In this document: one piece after another, positions 1-8,588 of the stretch | Layout: every line of letters begins with the position of its first letter | Position numbering within the stretch: the stretch's first letter is position 1 | Assembly (NCBI RefSeq): GCF_039822205.1 | Contig: NZ_JBAGBW010000016.1 | Location: 1 to 49,300, forward strand | Direction: 5' to 3' | Length of the DNA stretch: 49,300 bases | Source of the DNA: Thermodesulfobium sp. 4217-1 | GTDB taxonomy: Bacteria; Thermodesulfobiota; Thermodesulfobiia; Thermodesulfobiales; Thermodesulfobiaceae | Notes under the pieces: generated by a model | Databases searched by the model: none | What the model was told of the DNA's origin: nothing | Seen by the model: the letters and a program-made list of their open reading frames with translations, nothing else | Position numbers and translations under genes: made by a program

Positions 1-824
1 GGGGAGAAAGTGAGAGACTTGAGTGACGCCCATGTTGGCCTTGCTAAAAAGCTTTTACTTACGTTTGACTCCATCTCTTGAAACATTTCGATTGGAACGG
101 TAAAGGTAAAGATATCATCGCCAAGATGGTTTCGTATATTCTTTCTTGCAGAGATATCGCTTAACCCTACCACAGCCCTCTGGGGTGCTGATCCTCTCTC
201 TTTATAAGCAAAAATACCCATAGTCTGGCAACCTGCGCCCCACGGAAAAATTACACTTTCGAAAGAGTCCCTGCCATAATTTGCAAGAACAACTAAAGCA
301 GCCAGTTCATGTGGATTCACAGGGAAGACTATCACCTCTGGTTTCTCTACATTCAAATCTACATTTTGCAAGGGCTTAAATATTACATATTCTGTTGGAA
401 CTTCCATAATAGGCATCTGTTCTAAAAATTTTTTAACTTTTTCCGGGGTCTTTACGTATCTTTCCCCCTCAAGAAAGTCTTCAATAAAGTCTTTCCTTGC
501 CAGATTCTCTAAGCTTGCAGCGATTTCCTTGCCTAAGTCATCTTCCTTATTCCCGCTTGACAAAAATTTTTCAAAACACGATTGTCCCCCAGGAAAGTAT
601 TTATAGGCGTTGCCAAAGCCAAGACCTACTCCGCCGCCCCAACAGCCATAGGTTTTTCTATCAAAGGCAGCAGTCCTTCCTTTAGCAGCATTTGCAAAAA
701 GCCACATCACGCAGCCCCATCTGCCCTCTTTGAATCTCATTGCATTTTCAGGCAACTTATCCGACCAGATAATCGCAACAGGATTAAACTTCATTTTCAA
801 AGCCGATTCTATCTGACTTTTCAT
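1..824 (-). CDS. DUF169 family protein (C-terminus cut by window edge)
   Basis: The frame is open from an ATG at 824 to the window edge, giving about 274 residues with no stop. The start has a good Shine-Dalgarno, AAAGGGGGAA, a few bases upstream. The start MKSQIESALKMKFNPVAI, a glycine-rich stretch around residues 60-75 (YGCWGGGVGLGFG), and a later segment reading FPWGAGCQTMGIFAY match the DUF169 (COG2043) family as I know it. That family is common in anaerobes and methanogens, has conserved cysteines, and has no assigned reaction. It lies 52 bases downstream of the nitrilase-family gene on the same strand, so it may be read through from it or from its own AT-rich promoter. Family assignment is by pattern recognition only. 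Confidence 0.75.
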   Translation of the reverse strand, partial: MKSQIESALKMKFNPVAIIWSDKLPENAMRFKEGRWGCVMWLFANAAKGRTAAFDRKTYGCWGGGVGLGFGNAYKYFPGGQSCFEKFLSSGNKEDDLGKEIAASLENLARKDFIEDFLEGERYVKTPEKVKKFLEQMPIMEVPTEYVIFKPLQNVDLNVEKPEVIVFPVNPHELAALVVLANYGRDSFESVIFPWGAGCQTMGIFAYKERGSAPQRAVVGLSDISARKNIRNHLGDDIFTFTVPIEMFQEMESNVSKSFLARPTWASLKSLTFS

Positions 825-876
825 GTTTCCCCCTTTAAAAATTTAAAAAAATTTTAAAACATATAATATTATTATA

Positions 877-1644
877 TTATTGTAAATTAAATATCCTTCT
901 GTCGCCCAAAACGTTGAAATCGCTTCTGTATTTTTCTACCGATGAAAGATCTATATCAGAAAAATACAGGCCTTCTTTATCGCCGCACTCCAAGAGAGTT
1001 GCCCCATAAGGGTCAAAAATAAGAGAGTTGCCAGAATACAAGTTATTTCTATCAGAGCCCACCCTGTTTACTCCGACTATGAAGCATTGGTTTTCAATCG
1101 CGCGAGCCCTTAAAAGAGTTTTCCAGTGCTCTATCCTGCTCTTTGGCCACATAGCGCTCACTATCGTAACCCTTGACTTTGTGGAAATCTTTCGAAAGAG
1201 TTCTGGAAACCTTATGTCGTAACAGATTGCAAGACCCACCTTGCCCAGATTCTTTGACTCTGCCACCACAGACTCACTCCCCTCTGAAAAGATATCCCTC
1301 TCCCCCATAATACCTATTAGATGGATTTTCTTGTATCTACCAATGCAGCTTCCGCCGCTAAAATAAAAGCCGCAATTGTACATGCTGCTGTCTTCTTTTA
1401 CAGGCAATGAACCATATATATCCATGCTGCATTCTCTTGACATGCTTGAAAGTTGATCAAAATAATATGATAGGTTTTCGCTAACCTTTTTAATTGAACT
1501 CTTGTAATATCCAGAGAGAAAGGTCTCAGGCAAGGCTAAAAGATTTAGGTTGTTCTTCTGAGCCTCTAAGATCGCCCTCTTAACCTTCTCAAAGTTTAAT
1601 TCAAAGTCTCTTAATATGTCCATCTGAAAGAGCCCTATTCTCAT
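877..1644 (-). CDS. Carbon-nitrogen hydrolase (nitrilase superfamily)
   Basis: A 255-residue protein with the full nitrilase-superfamily catalytic set. Glu is about residue 40 in LALPETF, Lys about 106 in YKKIHLIG, and Cys about 141 in AICYDIRFPEL. These enzymes hydrolyse or condense amides (omega-amidase, carbamoylputrescine amidase, deaminated-glutathione amidase types); the CYDIRFPEL motif resembles the omega-amidase/YafV-like branch, but the substrate cannot be read from sequence. I chose the ATG at 1644 because it overlaps the stop of the upstream glycosylase gene as ATGA and begins with the expected first strand MRIGLFQMDI. A longer frame would add ten non-conserved residues. The overlap suggests translational coupling with ogg. 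Confidence 0.85.
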   Translation of the reverse strand: MRIGLFQMDILRDFELNFEKVKRAILEAQKNNLNLLALPETFLSGYYKSSIKKVSENLSYYFDQLSSMSRECSMDIYGSLPVKEDSSMYNCGFYFSGGSCIGRYKKIHLIGIMGERDIFSEGSESVVAESKNLGKVGLAICYDIRFPELFRKISTKSRVTIVSAMWPKSRIEHWKTLLRARAIENQCFIVGVNRVGSDRNNLYSGNSLIFDPYGATLLECGDKEGLYFSDIDLSSVEKYRSDFNVLGDRRIFNLQ

Positions 1645-2267
1645 TTGTCCACACATCCTTTTTCCATAAACCATATATATAGATCCAAGACTCCCGGTGG
1701 CTTTCCAAAATCATCTGAAATTTGAAAAAAGGTTTTCTCGAAATTAATATATGTTTTTTCGGTAATTGTTTTGGGAATCTCATCAAGATAGCCATATTCC
1801 TTCATAACCCTTAATATGTGCCTGTCAAGAATCGCCACATCAAATATACCAACGTTTCTAAGGAAGTGGCTTGCCTCTTTCATCCCAAAGCCCTTTACCT
1901 CTTTTACCAGGGTCTTCCTCTTGTCAAAAGTGCTTACATCAGAGCCCAGGATATCTCTCAACATCCCAAAAAGTCTTCTGTTTTCTACGATAAATCTATA
2001 TCGCGGATTCCAGAACCTATAGCCCAGCTCTCTAAGAGTTAGCTTTAGCTCTTCTTCCTCCATATACAAGAAACCATCGCCTATCTTGTTCTGAATAGAT
2101 ATGCCGCCCTTAGCAGAGTAGTTTGCAGTCAGAACACAGAAACAAAGCTCCTCAAAGATCTTTTCTTCACTGCCAGAACCAATTTCTCTAAACTGAGAAA
2201 CTCTCAACTCAATTTGGCTCTCGCAAGGAGATCCCCTAAGAGAGTCTAACTTATCTAATAGTCCCAA
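1641..2267 (-). CDS. ogg: 8-oxoguanine DNA glycosylase/AP lyase, Ogg2 type
   Basis: Base-excision repair enzyme that removes 8-oxoguanine and nicks the abasic site. The helix-hairpin-helix and catalytic region reads GFGMKEASHFLRNVG, with catalytic Lys about 130, followed by AILDRHIL with the catalytic Asp about 148. The C-terminus LDLYIWFMEKGCV is typical of the archaeal/thermophile Ogg2 subfamily. Starting at the TTG at 2267 gives 208 residues, the usual family length, and places the gene 2 bases after the upstream stop. The in-frame extension back to 2438 would overlap the upstream gene by about 170 bases and looks non-conserved. The ribosome site for this TTG is weak, so translation probably depends on coupling. 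Ogg2 is most common in archaea and thermophilic bacteria. Confidence 0.88.
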   Translation of the reverse strand: MGLLDKLDSLRGSPCESQIELRVSQFREIGSGSEEKIFEELCFCVLTANYSAKGGISIQNKIGDGFLYMEEEELKLTLRELGYRFWNPRYRFIVENRRLFGMLRDILGSDVSTFDKRKTLVKEVKGFGMKEASHFLRNVGIFDVAILDRHILRVMKEYGYLDEIPKTITEKTYINFEKTFFQISDDFGKPPGVLDLYIWFMEKGCVDK

Positions 2268-2269
2268 TT

Positions 2270-2683
2270 TTATTTGTGATGTCCTGAAATTTCTCCCAAT
2301 TCCATCATAAAGCCCTCTTCCTTCATCTTTTCCATAGAGCACTCGCCTTCCATGCCCTGATCGTTGTATTCGCATACCCTGTTCTCTATATCCACAGTAA
2401 GCTTCCCGTCGGCAATTGCATCTGAGTGATACCACCACATAAAGATAGGCTTGTATTCATATTTTGAGAAATACTCTTTCCCTATAAATGACACTATGTA
2501 TGGAGCCATAAGCAGGAATTTCTTATCTACAGACTTAATATTGGCTGCCAGATCCCCATCTAAATCGAGCTTGTTCTTCCACAAGTGTTCTCTTGCCTCA
2601 AGTCCTCTATCCAGCTTAAGGAGCATGTCCTCTTCATTTTGTTTTATAACATTTTGCCACAAAGCAAAAAACTCATTATCCAA
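2270..2683 (-). CDS. Hypothetical protein, 137 residues
   Basis: I do not recognise this family. The start is a TTG at 2683 with a strong GGAGGT six bases upstream, which supports it being translated. The protein is acidic and soluble with no membrane segment or signal peptide. It is alpha-helical and charged in its first 60 residues. An aromatic patch, FMWWYHSDAIADGKL, lies at about residues 82-96, followed by two cysteines near residues 105 and 116, and a His-His-Lys tail. It is the first gene of a tight run with ogg and the nitrilase-family gene, 2 bases from the ogg start, so a shared role in damage repair or metabolite clean-up is possible but only an inference from position. Confidence 0.65.
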   Translation of the reverse strand: MDNEFFALWQNVIKQNEEDMLLKLDRGLEAREHLWKNKLDLDGDLAANIKSVDKKFLLMAPYIVSFIGKEYFSKYEYKPIFMWWYHSDAIADGKLTVDIENRVCEYNDQGMEGECSMEKMKEEGFMMELGEISGHHK

Positions 2684-2732
2684 ATTTGCACCTCCAAAAT
2701 ATTTAAAAACCTAATATAAAATTAGATATTAT

Positions 2733-2745
2733 ATTATACTATAAT
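2733..2745. promoter_or_regulatory. Back-to-back -10-like palindrome between divergent operons
   Basis: The sequence ATTATACTATAAT reads as a perfect TATAAT on both strands around a central C. It sits between the minus-strand operon starting at 2683 and the plus-strand macro-domain gene starting at 2831. No convincing -35 box is visible for either direction at 16-18 bases, and the surroundings are very AT-rich, so chance is a real alternative. Confidence 0.3.
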
Positions 2746-2830
2746 GTTGATATTAGCTTTTTGATAGAGAACTTATTAGTTTAACCAATTAAAATTTTAT
2801 TCTCAGTTTGCTAATTTCAGGAGGAAAAAA

Positions 2831-3406
2831 ATGGTTGATATCAATTTTAAAATAAAGGATAAAATTTTAGAAATTGTTAAAGGAGATATCACGCTCAGGG
2901 ACACTGATGCCATAGTAAATGCGGCAAATAGATATCTTCAGCATGGGGGCGGCGTAGCCCTTGCAATTGTCAGAAGAGGCGGAGAGATAATCCAGACTGA
3001 AAGCAATATGATAATTAGAAACCAGGGGCCTATTCCCACAGGGAAAGCGGTATACACTACAGCAGGCGATTTAAAACCAAAACACATAATCCATGTAGCT
3101 GGTCCTGATTACAATGAATATGCGCCTGACGCAGCTATGGAGCTACTAAAGATGTCTATAAATTCGTGCTTTGATCTCGCATTGAAACTTAGGCTAAAAA
3201 GCATTTCTCTTCCTGCGATTTCATCAGGCATATACGGCTTCCCAAAGGACAAATGTGCTGATATTCTTATTCGAGAATCCTTTGAACATCTTATGAAAGA
3301 CGAATCGCTGAGAAAAATTGAGTTCGTGCTCTATGAAGAGATTACAGCAGAGGTTTTTGCAACAACAGCAAAAAAATATTTTGAAATTTATAAAAATAGA
3401 AAATAA
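2831..3406 (+). CDS. Macro-domain protein (ADP-ribose binding/hydrolysis)
   Basis: A 191-residue single macro domain, the fold that binds ADP-ribose or O-acetyl-ADP-ribose and often removes ADP-ribose from proteins or nucleic acids. The motifs are clear: VKGDIT with the adenine-contacting Asp about 19, VNAANRYLQHGGGVALAI with Asn about 30-33 and the GGG phosphate loop about 39-41, and LPAISSGIYGFP in the second half. The ATG follows TCAGGAGGAAAAAA, a textbook ribosome site. The gene ends 4 bases before the aldehyde dehydrogenase start, so the two are almost certainly co-transcribed. The short C-terminal extension ends in a Lys/Arg tail with no recognisable extra domain. Substrate is unknown. 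Confidence 0.9.
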   Translation: MVDINFKIKDKILEIVKGDITLRDTDAIVNAANRYLQHGGGVALAIVRRGGEIIQTESNMIIRNQGPIPTGKAVYTTAGDLKPKHIIHVAGPDYNEYAPDAAMELLKMSINSCFDLALKLRLKSISLPAISSGIYGFPKDKCADILIRESFEHLMKDESLRKIEFVLYEEITAEVFATTAKKYFEIYKNRK

Positions 3407-3410
3407 TTAA

Positions 3411-4898
3411 ATGGAGAATATTGCAGATATACTGAAAAACAGTCCGTTTTCTGACCTACTCTCTAAAGATCCAATCCCAGAGATCAGCTTCCTGATTGGC
3501 GAATGGAGGGCCTTAGGCGGAAAGCCTGAGAACAAGATCTCGTCGATAAATAACAAGATACTTTACAGGTTTAGGGGGCCTGTCTCCCCTGACATAAAAC
3601 AAATTATAAATACCTCCCAAGAGGGCTTCTTAGAGCTGTCAAAAATAAGCCACTACAAGAGATTTGATATGTTGATGAAATGCAGAAAGTTGATTGAGGA
3701 GAATTTCGATCTCCTGGCGAATGTCATAGTTATGGACAGCTCAAAACCGATAAAGCTTGCAAGGGGCGAAATAGACTCCACCATAGAAAGGCTTAATTTC
3801 TCAAGTATCGATCTGATGGCGCTAAAGGGAGAATACATACCGTCAGGCATATTTGATGATTTGAAGGATAGAAGCGTAATTACCCTGAGAGAGCCATACG
3901 GCATATCTGTTCTTATCAGCCCGTTTAATTTTCCCTTTTTTCTCCACGCATCCAAGCTTGCAAGCGCTCTGATAGCTGGCAATTCTACCATTTCCATACC
4001 CAGCGAACACACACCTCTATCAGTCCTACTTCTGATAAAGATATTTGAATTGGCTGGCTTTCCAAAGAAGGCCCTCACCACCATTGCGACATCAGAGACA
4101 CAAATAAAAGAGATGATAGTAAATAACCAGAAAACAGACCTCGTTTCTCTTACAGGTTCGAGCAAAACTGGCGAGAGCGTGATAAGAAATGCGGGCATAA
4201 AGAAGCTCCACCTTGAATTGGGCGGCAAGGCATTTGGCATAGTTCTGAAAGATGCCAATCCAAAAGAGGTCACAAGGTGTTGGCTAAATGGGGCGCTAAA
4301 AAACGCAGGACAGCGTTGTGATGCTCTAAATACAATATTAATTCCAGAAGAGATAGAAGAGGTCATTGTGTCTTCAACGCTGGACAAAATAAAAAACATA
4401 AAAAGGGCGGATCCCTTTAGCGAAGAGTGCAACCTGGGGCCATTGATATCAACCTCATCTGCAAACAGATTAAAGAAGCTTATAAAAGAGGCGATTGACT
4501 CTGGCTCAAAGATAATATTCTCAGACAGCCCAACCAATGCCTATTTTCCGCCACAATTAATAAAGATCTACAACCCTGAAATAAAGCTGATGAAAGAAGA
4601 AGTATTCGGTCCGATTTTCATATATTACGTATACAAAGATATAAATGAGGCGGTAAACATTATAAATTCTTGCAAGTACGGTCTGGATCTTGCAATATTT
4701 GGCTCTGACGTGAACTATATGATTAAGCTATCAAGAAGGCTCAAGGCTGGGCAGATACATATAAACGACTATCCCAGACACGGCACCGGATATTATCCTG
4801 TCGGAGGGATCAAGTCGTCAGGAACGGGCAGCAAAGAAGGCATATTTTACACTGTCCAGGAAATGAGCTACACAAAAGCGATAATAGTGAAAAATTGA
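3411..4898 (+). CDS. Aldehyde dehydrogenase family protein (GAPN/lactaldehyde dehydrogenase-like)
   Basis: A 495-residue NAD(P)-dependent aldehyde dehydrogenase. Catalytic residues are present: oxyanion Asn about 173 in SPFNFPFF, general base Glu about 269 in HLELGG, and nucleophile Cys about 303 in NAGQRCDA. The GQRCDA context is closest to non-phosphorylating glyceraldehyde-3-phosphate and lactaldehyde dehydrogenases. One oddity: the usual KPSE cofactor motif reads IPSE around residue 196, so the conserved lysine that contacts the nucleotide ribose is isoleucine. It starts 4 bases after the macro-domain gene with no clear ribosome site of its own, implying coupling. The real aldehyde is unknown. 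Confidence 0.87.
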   Translation: MENIADILKNSPFSDLLSKDPIPEISFLIGEWRALGGKPENKISSINNKILYRFRGPVSPDIKQIINTSQEGFLELSKISHYKRFDMLMKCRKLIEENFDLLANVIVMDSSKPIKLARGEIDSTIERLNFSSIDLMALKGEYIPSGIFDDLKDRSVITLREPYGISVLISPFNFPFFLHASKLASALIAGNSTISIPSEHTPLSVLLLIKIFELAGFPKKALTTIATSETQIKEMIVNNQKTDLVSLTGSSKTGESVIRNAGIKKLHLELGGKAFGIVLKDANPKEVTRCWLNGALKNAGQRCDALNTILIPEEIEEVIVSSTLDKIKNIKRADPFSEECNLGPLISTSSANRLKKLIKEAIDSGSKIIFSDSPTNAYFPPQLIKIYNPEIKLMKEEVFGPIFIYYVYKDINEAVNIINSCKYGLDLAIFGSDVNYMIKLSRRLKAGQIHINDYPRHGTGYYPVGGIKSSGTGSKEGIFYTVQEMSYTKAIIVKN

Positions 4899-4914
4899 TA
4901 TATCATAGTGCTTC

Positions 4915-6009
4915 TTATTGGCTCTTTGTGTTCCCAGTCGGCTCAATGTGACCGGCTTTTTTAAGATAGTGTACAACAACAGCCTTTAAAACGCCAGTCG
5001 CTGGTATGGCCAGGATTAAGCCTTCCAAACCAAAGAGCTGCTCACCTGAGACCAGAGCCAATATTATAAGAATTGGGTGAACCTGAGCCTGCTTTCCCAT
5101 TATCCTGGGGCACAATACATAGCTCTCCAGCCAGTGTATGCAGAGTATCACCGCCACAACCTCAAGAGAAACTGTCCAAGACTGAGTGAGTCCAAGAAAA
5201 ACTGCAGGCAAGGTGGTAGAGAGGGTTCCGAAAACTGGTATTACAGAAAGACATCCTGCCAGCACCCCTATCAAGATGGCGTATTGAATTTTCAAAATAA
5301 CAAGGGCTATGGTAGTTAATGTACCGTTTATAAGACATATCAGAAATTGCCCCCTGACAATCCTCTTCAAAACAAAATCCACATCGGTAGAGAGCTCCAC
5401 GACCTCTTGCCTTCTGTCGGGGGGAAATAGGGTTAAGAGACCTTCTTTAATATTTTCAAAGTCGATTATCCAGAAGGCGGCGACCATAAACACAATAAAT
5501 ATATTAACGCCCGTTCTTACAGATTCCAAAAAAAATGTCTTCAGAACTTTTGCGCTCTCGTAAAAGGAGAGAGAATATGGGTGAGACTGAACGTATTCCT
5601 GAGACAAGAAAACTCCGTTAAATGAAGACCTGATATCAAGGGGTATAGAAAATGAATTCAAAAGCGTCTGCAAATTGTCCATATAGCCCTTAATCGATTC
5701 AAAATATACAGGTGTGTGCCTTGCTATGCTCCTTACTTCGTTAGAAAGGCCAAAGAAGAGCACGATACCAATACTTCCCAGGAAGGCAAACACTATAATA
5801 TAAGATACGATCAGAGATATTACCCTATTTTTTTGAAATCTCAACACTAAGTTAAAGAGGGGCTCTATCAGATACGCAAGCAAAAGAGAGATGAAAAATA
5901 GTATCAAAATACCCTTAAAGATCCACACGACAAACAAGCTCAATATTATAACAAGAGCTATAATAAAGACCTTTATTCGAGGATATACCAGATGCTCTTC
6001 GAGTTTCAC
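4915..6009 (-). CDS. AI-2E family transporter (PerM/YhhT-like permease)
   Basis: A 364-residue polytopic inner-membrane protein of the AI-2E transporter family (COG0628). Two or three hydrophobic segments fill the first 75 residues. A long periplasmic-type loop follows, residues about 80-150 (SIARHTPVYFESIKGYMDNL). A second membrane cluster contains the family-typical GVLAGCLSVIPVFGTLSTTLPA near residues 245-270. Family members export small molecules such as autoinducer-2, or act in Na+/H+ exchange, and the substrate here is open. The start is GTG at 6009, 8 bases after the gltX stop, so it is probably the second gene of a gltX operon. Confidence 0.85.
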   Translation of the reverse strand: MKLEEHLVYPRIKVFIIALVIILSLFVVWIFKGILILFFISLLLAYLIEPLFNLVLRFQKNRVISLIVSYIIVFAFLGSIGIVLFFGLSNEVRSIARHTPVYFESIKGYMDNLQTLLNSFSIPLDIRSSFNGVFLSQEYVQSHPYSLSFYESAKVLKTFFLESVRTGVNIFIVFMVAAFWIIDFENIKEGLLTLFPPDRRQEVVELSTDVDFVLKRIVRGQFLICLINGTLTTIALVILKIQYAILIGVLAGCLSVIPVFGTLSTTLPAVFLGLTQSWTVSLEVVAVILCIHWLESYVLCPRIMGKQAQVHPILIILALVSGEQLFGLEGLILAIPATGVLKAVVVHYLKKAGHIEPTGNTKSQ

Positions 6010-6017
6010 TCTAAGCC

Positions 6018-7424
6018 TTATGCATCATTGAGAAATTTTGAGACCCTTCTTATTACGATGTCCTTTCCAAGGGCGTCTACGATCTCAAACAACCCTGGGC
6101 CTACCTTCATTCCAGTGATTAACAGCCTAAGAGGATGGACCAAGTCCTTGAAAGCAAGATCAAGGGAGGCTGCCATTTCTCTTGACTTGTTCTCCAAATC
6201 TATATGTGAATCATAACCAGTATTCAGCAGTTCGAGAAATTTCTCCAAAAGCAGTGCGGTTGAACTATTTGACTTTATGCTATCCATTTCTTCAGCCGAA
6301 AGCTCAGGTTCTACAAAGAAATATTTCGTGCCGATAACAAGGTCCTGCAGAGTCCTTGCCCTTACTTTGCCAAGATTTATCGCCCTTATGGTAAAGTCGT
6401 CTTTCACAAGCTCTATCCCTGCTTTATCATAAAAGGCTTTGGCAAGGTCAAATAACTTTAGATCGTCCATATTTTTTATATATTGAGAATTCATCCAGTC
6501 CAATCTCTTCATGTCGAATACAGCGGGATTCGAGTTTAGCTTTGCAAGACAAAACATAGATATCAGCTCATCCCTTGAAAATATCTCCTGGCCCTCTTTT
6601 GGCGTCCAACCAAGGAGCGACAAAAAGTTAAAAAGGGCATCAGAAAGGTATCCCATTTCCCTATATTCCAGAACGCTCTCGGCTCCATGCCTTTTCGAGA
6701 GCTTTGCCTTATCAGGCCCCAGAAGAAGCGGTATGTGGGCGAATTTTGGCAATTCTTTGCCGAAAGCCTTATAAATGATCATCTGTTTAAAGGTGTTCGT
6801 CAAGTGATCGTCGCCTCTTATGACGTGGGTAATATCCATATCTATATCGTCTATTACCACCGCAAAGTTATAAGTCGGATACGAGTCAGACTTCATTATC
6901 ACCATATCGCCGCCCAGACTGTCATTCGCAAATGACACATCGCCCTTTACAGCATCGCGCAAAAATGACTTTCCGTCGGGGATTCTTATCCTTAGAACTG
7001 ATTTTAAGCCCTTGGCTCTGAGGTCCCTCTTCTGATCCTCGCTAAGATCCCTACACCTGCCGTCATATTTTGGAGGTCTGCCCATCTTTATCATCATCTC
7101 TCGTCTTTCCCTTAGCTCCTCAGGGGTGCAAAAGCACTCGTATGCCAAACCCTTTTGGAGAAGTTCGTTTGCCTTCTCTCTATATATATCCAGTCGCTTT
7201 GACTGATAATATGGCCCCTCATCCCACTCTATCCCCATCCATTTCAAACTTTCTAAGATGACTTCCTCATATTCCTTTGACGATCTCTCTGTATCCGTGT
7301 CCTCAATCCTTAAGATAAATTTGCCCTCAAGACGCTTGGCAAAAAGGTAGTTAAAAAGTGCAGTGTGAGCTCCGCCAATGTGAAGTGCACCTGTAGGAGA
7401 TGGAGCAAAACGAACTCTTATCAT
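6018..7424 (-). CDS. gltX: Glutamyl-tRNA synthetase
   Basis: A 468-residue class I synthetase that charges tRNA-Glu. The N-terminus MIRVRFAPSPTGALHIGG holds the HIGH-type motif (HIGG, residues 15-18). A KLSKRHGAESV motif near residue 240 is the KMSKS equivalent. The RIEDTDTERS block that binds glutamate is near residue 40. Length is normal. The ATG at 7424 has AAAGGAGATCTTA upstream. Whether it is discriminating or also charges tRNA-Gln cannot be told here, since no gatCAB genes are in view. Confidence 0.96.
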   Translation of the reverse strand: MIRVRFAPSPTGALHIGGAHTALFNYLFAKRLEGKFILRIEDTDTERSSKEYEEVILESLKWMGIEWDEGPYYQSKRLDIYREKANELLQKGLAYECFCTPEELRERREMMIKMGRPPKYDGRCRDLSEDQKRDLRAKGLKSVLRIRIPDGKSFLRDAVKGDVSFANDSLGGDMVIMKSDSYPTYNFAVVIDDIDMDITHVIRGDDHLTNTFKQMIIYKAFGKELPKFAHIPLLLGPDKAKLSKRHGAESVLEYREMGYLSDALFNFLSLLGWTPKEGQEIFSRDELISMFCLAKLNSNPAVFDMKRLDWMNSQYIKNMDDLKLFDLAKAFYDKAGIELVKDDFTIRAINLGKVRARTLQDLVIGTKYFFVEPELSAEEMDSIKSNSSTALLLEKFLELLNTGYDSHIDLENKSREMAASLDLAFKDLVHPLRLLITGMKVGPGLFEIVDALGKDIVIRRVSKFLNDA

Positions 7425-7591
7425 TAAGATCTCCTTTCATAAACGCTTCTGATGTAGTAAAAAAATATATAAGTTTATTATAAGCGATATTTCAAATTTA
7501 TTAGCAATTTTTAATACCTAAGCAAGTGTCAAGAAAAGAAATTTAAATATTATTAAACTTTTCATTAACTAATATTTCTAAAACTCTTTGA

Positions 7592-7619
7592 TTTACAAAT
7601 AAAATTAATTTGTTAAAAT
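7592..7619 (+). promoter_or_regulatory. Promoter for the glycan cluster, apparently giving a leaderless mRNA
   Basis: TTTACA (7592-7597) and TAAAAT (7614-7619) are separated by 16 bases. Transcription would begin about 7626, right at the ATG (7627). No Shine-Dalgarno precedes that ATG, which fits a leaderless or nearly leaderless transcript. Confidence 0.5.
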
Positions 7620-7626
7620 CATTCTT

Positions 7627-8586
7627 ATGGAAAACAAAAATAATCTGAAAATTGCTGTGGTTGTGCCCTGTTATAACGAAGAAGCAGCCATTGGAAGTGT
7701 TATAAAAGGTTTTAGAGAATCTCTAAGTGAATTTAGCGATACTAAAATTTACATTTATGACAACAATTCAGTTGATCCTACAATAGAAATAGCTAAGAAG
7801 TGTGATGCTATTGTACGTCAAGAAGAGCGTCAGGGCAAGGGGAATGTAGTAAGAAGAATGTTTAGAGACGTTGATGCTGATTTTTATATCTTAGTTGATG
7901 GAGACTCTACATACGAGCCATCTATTGCTCCATTGATGCTGAAGTTAGCTATAAAGAGGCAGTATGACCTTGTTAACTGCATTCGTAAAGAAGTGGATTC
8001 AGAAGCCTATCGCTTTGGTCATACATTTGGAAATAGAATCTTAACAAAAGCTGTAAATATGATATTTGGTAACTATATTCAGGACATGCTATCTGGTTAT
8101 AAAGTTCTATCAAGGCGATTTGTAAAGTCTTTCCCAGTCCAATCAGATGGGTTTGACATAGAGACAGAGATAGCTATTCATGCATTGCAACTTCAGTGTC
8201 CTATGGGATATATTGTAGGAAATTATTATAAAAGGCAAGAGGGCTCAAATAGTAAACTAAATACATATAGGGATGGGTTTAAGATCTTAAAATTAATTAT
8301 CGCACTTTTTCGTCATGAGAAACCTTTACTGTTTTTCTCTCTAATAGGTCTTATACTGGCTATGATTGCCTTGGGATTAGGTATTCCTATAGTCATACAA
8401 TTTATCGAGACAGGTTTAGTGCCCAAGCTGCCTACTGCATTGCTTGCTGTAGGGATAATGATCATTGCATCTTTATGCTTCACAATAGGAATAATACTTG
8501 ATACTGTAACAAAGGGAAGAATAGAAAATAAAATGCTTGCTTATTTATCGCATAAAATGTTTGATCCAGAAGGTAGTAGAGAATAG
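7627..8586 (+). CDS. Polyprenyl-phosphate glycosyltransferase, GT2 family (DPM/GtrB-like)
   Basis: A 319-residue membrane-anchored family 2 glycosyltransferase that would move a sugar from a nucleotide sugar to a polyprenyl phosphate carrier at the inner face of the membrane. The N-terminal catalytic domain starts IAVVVPCYNEEAAIG. It has ILVDGDSTYEP (a DGD in place of the usual DxD) near residue 97 and the QGKGNVVRRMF loop near residue 73. Two membrane helices close the protein (residues about 237-260 and 272-296), as in GtrB and dolichol-phosphate mannose synthase relatives. It leads a run with a methyltransferase, a decayed gtrA and two GT-C-like proteins. There is no ribosome site. Confidence 0.88.
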   Translation: MENKNNLKIAVVVPCYNEEAAIGSVIKGFRESLSEFSDTKIYIYDNNSVDPTIEIAKKCDAIVRQEERQGKGNVVRRMFRDVDADFYILVDGDSTYEPSIAPLMLKLAIKRQYDLVNCIRKEVDSEAYRFGHTFGNRILTKAVNMIFGNYIQDMLSGYKVLSRRFVKSFPVQSDGFDIETEIAIHALQLQCPMGYIVGNYYKRQEGSNSKLNTYRDGFKILKLIIALFRHEKPLLFFSLIGLILAMIALGLGIPIVIQFIETGLVPKLPTALLAVGIMIIASLCFTIGIILDTVTKGRIENKMLAYLSHKMFDPEGSRE

Positions 8587-8588
8587 TA

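Noticed and set aside
2268-2438. N-terminal extension of the ogg frame
   Set aside because: It would overlap the upstream gene by about 170 bases, is rich in Arg/Gly/Cys without family similarity, and makes the protein longer than Ogg2.
3653-4537. Long antisense frame (294 codons) opposite the aldehyde dehydrogenase gene
   Set aside because: It mirrors a clear enzyme, has no ribosome site and no recognisable protein pattern.
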